Below the pieces are notes generated by a model. It was given only the letters and a program-made list of their open reading frames with translations. It had not been told where the DNA came from and did no database searches. Source: an uncultured Porphyromonadaceae bacterium (GTDB lineage: Bacteria; Bacteroidota; Bacteroidia; Bacteroidales; Muribaculaceae). From it: DNA of 9,403 nucleotides. Position numbers and translations under genes: made by a program. This document shows, in pieces, positions 6,872 to 9,403 of the stretch (within the stretch, counting starts at the first letter, position 1; each line of letters starts with the position of its first letter). The stretch spans positions 1-9,403 of the forward strand of contig CAMVDK010000117.1 of NCBI GenBank assembly GCA_947166165.1, read 5' to 3'.

Positions 6872-6981
6872 AGGCGCAGGGACTGGGACGCAGGGCGCGG
6901 GGAACAACACGATGAGATTCGGCGGTGCGCCGCGCGGGCGCGAGGACGCAGGGGGCGAGGCACGGGGAGCAGAGGCGCAGG
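6872..6981 (+). repeat. Degenerate G-rich short repeats
   Basis: Short words recur in this GC-rich block. AGGCGCAGG is at 6872-6880 and 6973-6981, GACGCAGGG is at 6887-6895 and 6945-6953, and GGGGA-containing variants lie between them. They look like a decayed or low-complexity repeat rather than a mobile element. No coding signal supports translation here. Confidence 0.45.
6879..6902 (+). other. Canonical G-quadruplex motif
   Basis: Four G-runs lie on the plus strand: GGG 6879-6881, GGG 6885-6887, GGG 6893-6895 and GGGG 6899-6902. The loops are 3, 5 and 3 bases. This satisfies the G3+N1-7 rule for intramolecular G4 folding. It sits upstream of both candidate promoters, so any effect would be at the DNA level. 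Confidence 0.55.
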
Positions 6982-7094
6982 CGGCCAGGGATGAAAGCGG
7001 AGCACTGGCTGGTGGTGGCGTTGGTGGTGGCCGTGGCGGCGATGGCGGAGCACTTGCCGGCGGGGGGCGGTTTTGGATTTATTTTGGTGGCGGA

Positions 7095-7126
7095 TTTGGT
7101 CAGTTCGGGGAAATGCTGTAATTTTA
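7095..7126 (+). promoter_or_regulatory. Bacteroidota-type promoter for the secreted nuclease
   Basis: TTTG at 7095-7098 is followed after exactly 20 bases by TAATTTTA at 7119-7126. This fits the -33 TTTG / N19-21 / -7 TAnnTTTG pattern with one mismatch in the last base. The expected transcript start near 7133 leaves a leader of about 30 nt before the ATG at 7163. The position also argues against the in-frame ATG at 7073, which would lie upstream of the promoter. Confidence 0.6.
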
Positions 7127-7162
7127 CGGCCTGAATTGTTGTACCTATTACTGAAATCAATC

Positions 7163-8857
7163 ATGTCGATGAGAATACATGTGTCATTGCTGCTGCTTGC
7201 CGTGCTGGCAGCAGGAGTGCCGAGTGTGCTGGCCGATGTGCCGGCAGGATACTATGCGTCGCTGAACGGCAAGAGCGGCCAGGCGCTGAAGGACGCGGTG
7301 CATGAGTTGACCAAGCGCCGCACGGTGCACAGCTACGGGAGCTTGTGGTATTACTTCCGCGAGACCGACCCCAAGGAGAACAATGCCGACCTTGTGTGGG
7401 ACATGTACAGCGACAAGACCTACCGCTTCACGTCGGACGGCTACGGGGCCACGAGCGGCATGAACAAGGAGCACTCGGTGCCCAAGAGCTGGTGGGGCGG
7501 CTACAACGAGAACCAGGGCTACTATGCGTATACCGACTTGAACCACCTGTATCCGAGCGACGCCGACGCCAACATGGCCAAGAGCAACTATCCGCTCGGC
7601 GAGGTGGAGACGGTGCGCTTCGAGAACGGCGTTACGAAGGTGGGCACCCCGTTGGCCGGCCAGGGCGGCGGCTCGAGCGTCGTGTTTGAGCCCGACGCGC
7701 GCTACAAGGGCGACTTCGCGCGCACCTATTTCTATATGGCGGCATGCTACCAGGACTACACCTGGCGCTACAAGTACATGTACACCGAGGACACGTGGCT
7801 GACGCTCAACCAGTGGAGCGTGGAACTGCTGCTTCGCTGGGCCCGCGAGGACCCGGTGAGCGACAAGGAGAAGGCCCGCAACGAGGCGGTGTACCGCTGC
7901 CAGAACAACCGGAATCCGTTTATCGACAACCCGAATCTGATTGAGTACATCTGGGGCGACCGGCAGGGCGATGTGTTCAACGACGGCGGCACCGACGAGC
8001 CCGAGGGCGACCCGGAAATCACGTCGCCGACGCAGAACATGTACTACGACCTGGGCGAGGTGGCCCTGGGGCGCTCGAGGAGCATCACCTTCCCGGTGAA
8101 GGGCAAGAACCTGACGAGCAACGTGAGCGTGACCACCTACCGCTACGACACCGACCTGTTCACCCCGAGCGTGACGAGCATCGACCGCTCGATGGCCAAC
8201 AGCGCCGACGGCTACCCGCTGACGGTGACCTACACGCCCGACAGCGTGGGCCAGCACCGCACCCGGCTGATATTCAGCGACGGCGGCATCACGGGCAGCT
8301 TCGGCATCTGGCTGACGGCGCAGTGCCTGGAGGAGCCTGTGCTGAGCCGCCCGGTGGCGCTCGACCCGGAGGAGGTGACCGACAGCTCGTTTGTGGCCGC
8401 GTGGGAGCCGGCCACCGAGGAGGTGGACTTCTATATTGTGAACCGCACGGTCTACGACACCCAGCACCTGGTGGTGGACAGCGAGACGTTCACGACCGAC
8501 GACAGCCAGCAGACGCGGATGCTGTTCACCGACCGCGAGCACGGCCGCGCGTATGCCTACACCGTGCAGTCGAGCCGCCTGGGCTGCGTGAGCGAGCCGT
8601 CGAACACGGTGATGCTGGCCATCACGGGCATCGACGACGTGCGCGCCGACGTGCCCTGGGCCTTTGTGGGCGGCGAGGGCCACGTGCTGATCAAGTGCCC
8701 CACGACGCTGCGCGACGTGAAAATCCACAACATGGCTGGCATGCTGGTGTGGCAGGCGGCCTCGCTGCGCAACGACACAGAGGTGCATCTGCCCCGCGGC
8801 GTGTATGTGTTCACCACTTCGAGCAGCCGCCAGGCGGCGAAGCTGGTGATCTGGTGA
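7163..8857 (+). CDS. Secreted endonuclease I family nuclease with Ig/Fn3-like regions and T9SS-like sorting domain
   Basis: This is a 564-residue extracellular nuclease. Residues 1-24 form a signal peptide (MSMR, hydrophobic core, SVLA cut before D25). The nuclease domain spans about 26-264. It has the NKEHSVPKSWWG motif with E103/H104 as metal ligand and general base, then DLNHLYPSDADANMAKSNYP (125-144) with N142 as a probable metal ligand. Its late signature is DPVSDKEKARNEAVYRCQ, then NRNPFIDNP and IWG. An acidic linker (265-285) leads to an Ig-like beta region (about 286-387), an Fn3-like domain (about 391-487) and a final beta domain (about 489-564; DVKIHNMAGMLVW, then LPRGVYVF) that resembles T9SS type A sorting signals. 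It probably degrades extracellular DNA or RNA for nutrients. I chose 7163 because it gives a clean signal peptide and follows the promoter; 7169 is also possible. Its GC-rich codons match purB and not the glycan genes. Confidence 0.9.
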   Translation: MSMRIHVSLLLLAVLAAGVPSVLADVPAGYYASLNGKSGQALKDAVHELTKRRTVHSYGSLWYYFRETDPKENNADLVWDMYSDKTYRFTSDGYGATSGMNKEHSVPKSWWGGYNENQGYYAYTDLNHLYPSDADANMAKSNYPLGEVETVRFENGVTKVGTPLAGQGGGSSVVFEPDARYKGDFARTYFYMAACYQDYTWRYKYMYTEDTWLTLNQWSVELLLRWAREDPVSDKEKARNEAVYRCQNNRNPFIDNPNLIEYIWGDRQGDVFNDGGTDEPEGDPEITSPTQNMYYDLGEVALGRSRSITFPVKGKNLTSNVSVTTYRYDTDLFTPSVTSIDRSMANSADGYPLTVTYTPDSVGQHRTRLIFSDGGITGSFGIWLTAQCLEEPVLSRPVALDPEEVTDSSFVAAWEPATEEVDFYIVNRTVYDTQHLVVDSETFTTDDSQQTRMLFTDREHGRAYAYTVQSSRLGCVSEPSNTVMLAITGIDDVRADVPWAFVGGEGHVLIKCPTTLRDVKIHNMAGMLVWQAASLRNDTEVHLPRGVYVFTTSSSRQAAKLVIW

Positions 8858-8907
8858 CCGCCCGTAGCAGCTATCGGCAATCCATTTTACTAAATACTAT
8901 CAACACA
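8858..8907 (+). other. Short intergenic leader before purB
   Basis: These 50 bases end in an AT-rich stretch just before the purB ATG (ccattttactaaatactatc). There is no Shine-Dalgarno match, as is usual in this phylum. I see neither a good -33/-7 pair nor a terminator hairpin, so purB may be read through from the nuclease gene or use a promoter I cannot recognise. Confidence 0.4.
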
Positions 8908-9403
8908 ATGACATTGACACCACTGACGGCTGTTTCGCCCATCGACGGCCGCTACCACAGCAAGACGGCTCCACTGGCCGACTACATGAGCGAGGCGGCA
9001 CTGATACGCTACCGCGTGCAGGTGGAGATTGAATACTTCGTGGCGCTGTGCGAGCTGCCGCTGCCCGCGCTGGCCGATTTCCCGGCCGAACAGAAGGAGA
9101 CGCTGCGCGCCATGTACCGCGACTTCAGCATCGCCGACGCCGAGCGCGTGAAGGCCATCGAGGCCGTCACCAACCACGACGTGAAGGCGGTGGAGTATCT
9201 GATCAAGGAAAAGTTCGACGCGCTGGGGCTGGGCGGCTACAAGGAGTATGTCCACTTCGGGCTGACCTCGCAGGACATCAACAACACGGCCGTTCCGATG
9301 AGCGTGCGCGACGCGCTGACCGGCTGCGTGCAGCCGCTGCTGGAGCGGCTCATCGACTGGCTCGACGCCCACGCGCACGAATGGGCCGCGGTGGCCATGC
9401 TGG
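8908..9403 (+). CDS. purB: Adenylosuccinate lyase, N-terminal part, cut by window edge
   Basis: 165 codons are present and the frame is open to the right edge, so roughly two thirds of the usual ~450-residue protein lies outside. LTAVSPIDGRYHSKT (residues 6-20), TNHDVKAVEYLIKEKF (88-103) and HFGLTSQDINN (116-126) match the E. coli-type PurB subgroup of the fumarase/aspartase superfamily. H90 of NHDVKAVE is the expected active-site histidine of the first conserved region, and TSQDINN binds substrate. The later HGQ and SS-MPxKxN regions are not in the window. PurB acts in the cytoplasm twice in purine synthesis: SAICAR to AICAR plus fumarate, and adenylosuccinate to AMP plus fumarate. The ATG at 8908 gives the conserved N-terminus. 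It lies 50 bp after the nuclease on the same strand and marks conserved core chromosome next to the variable glycan locus. Confidence 0.95.
   Translation, partial: MTLTPLTAVSPIDGRYHSKTAPLADYMSEAALIRYRVQVEIEYFVALCELPLPALADFPAEQKETLRAMYRDFSIADAERVKAIEAVTNHDVKAVEYLIKEKFDALGLGGYKEYVHFGLTSQDINNTAVPMSVRDALTGCVQPLLERLIDWLDAHAHEWAAVAML

Larger units (their letters stand above)
6536..7094. other. Non-coding region between divergent gene blocks
   Basis: I see no convincing gene in these ~560 bp. Open frames on both strands have odd, low-complexity or proline/arginine-rich translations and are best explained by high GC. The region contains a hairpin-forming inverted repeat, paired palindromes, a degenerate 8-nt tandem repeat (GCGGGCTT GCGGGCCT GCCGGGGC at 6764-6787), an AT-rich island at about 6800-6855 and a G-rich stretch at 6872-7075. 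It most likely holds the control region of the polysaccharide operon. Confidence 0.6.

Noticed and set aside
6536..7094. Invertible capsule promoter of the Bacteroides type
   Set aside because: I looked for a pair of roughly 20-bp inverted repeats 100-200 bp apart flanking a promoter and found none. The inverted repeat present has only a 6-nt loop.
7073..7162. Earlier in-frame ATG at 7073 as nuclease start
   Set aside because: It would place 30 residues ahead of a good signal peptide and begin upstream of the best promoter match (7095-7126).
6536..7162. tRNA, riboswitch, CRISPR array or insertion sequence remnant
   Set aside because: I found no cloverleaf, no regularly spaced repeat-spacer pattern, no transposase fragment and no terminal inverted repeats with target duplication.
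6822..7164. Two overlapping minus-strand open frames of 107 and 112 codons
   Set aside because: They overlap each other in different frames across G-rich repeats, with Arg/Pro/His-rich translations typical of non-coding GC-rich DNA.
7184..8788. Long minus-strand open frame (534 codons) opposite the nuclease
   Set aside because: It is a shadow of a GC-rich gene. Its translation is dominated by Ala, Val, His, Arg and Gly with no recognisable domain, while the plus strand encodes a clear nuclease.
8890..9378. Minus-strand open frame opposite purB
   Set aside because: The plus strand carries unmistakable PurB motifs. The antisense translation has only compositionally biased sequence.

Overview
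The window looks like chromosomal DNA of a Bacteroidota species, probably Bacteroidales. A predicted secreted nuclease ends in a type IX secretion (T9SS)-like C-terminal domain. Its likely promoter fits the Bacteroidota -33 TTTG / -7 TAnnTTTG pattern, and A-rich leaders stand in for Shine-Dalgarno sites. I cannot assign a genus from the sequence alone.

Positions 1-6535 (minus strand, AT-rich) hold part of a surface-polysaccharide (capsule, O-antigen or exopolysaccharide) operon. In transcription order it contains a Wzx-type flippase (6535-5006), a rhamnosyltransferase-like GT2 (5013-4039), a broken glycosyltransferase remnant (4042-3759), a second GT2 (3762-2779), a nucleotidyltransferase-fold protein (2782-2078), a protein with a ParB-like DGxHR motif (2094-1015), and a GT4 glycosyltransferase that runs off the left edge (1018-1). 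Every junction overlaps by 4 to 17 bases, and both ends of the pseudogene do too. The GTs would build a lipid-linked repeat unit and the flippase would move it across the inner membrane. The NTase/ParB-like pair is a candidate modification module of unknown chemistry. No polymerase, initiating transferase or chain-length regulator is visible here.

Positions 6536-7162 are a non-coding region between the divergent blocks. It holds an 11-bp inverted repeat, two AACGCGTT palindromes, a weak minus-strand -7-like box, a canonical G-quadruplex motif in G-rich degenerate repeats, and a good Bacteroidota promoter about 37 bp before the nuclease start. Base composition changes sharply inside the 5' end of the flippase gene: its first ~190 bp resemble the GC-rich flank and the rest is AT-rich, which suggests the cluster was exchanged by recombination within that gene.

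Positions 7163-9403 (plus strand, GC-rich) look like core genome: a secreted endonuclease I family protein with Ig-like/Fn3-like regions and a sorting domain, then the 5' part of purB (adenylosuccinate lyase).

The two most interesting items are the glycosyltransferase scar, which carries a ~52-nt filler nearly identical to part of the neighbouring GT2 gene, and the poorly understood NTase + ParB-like pair.
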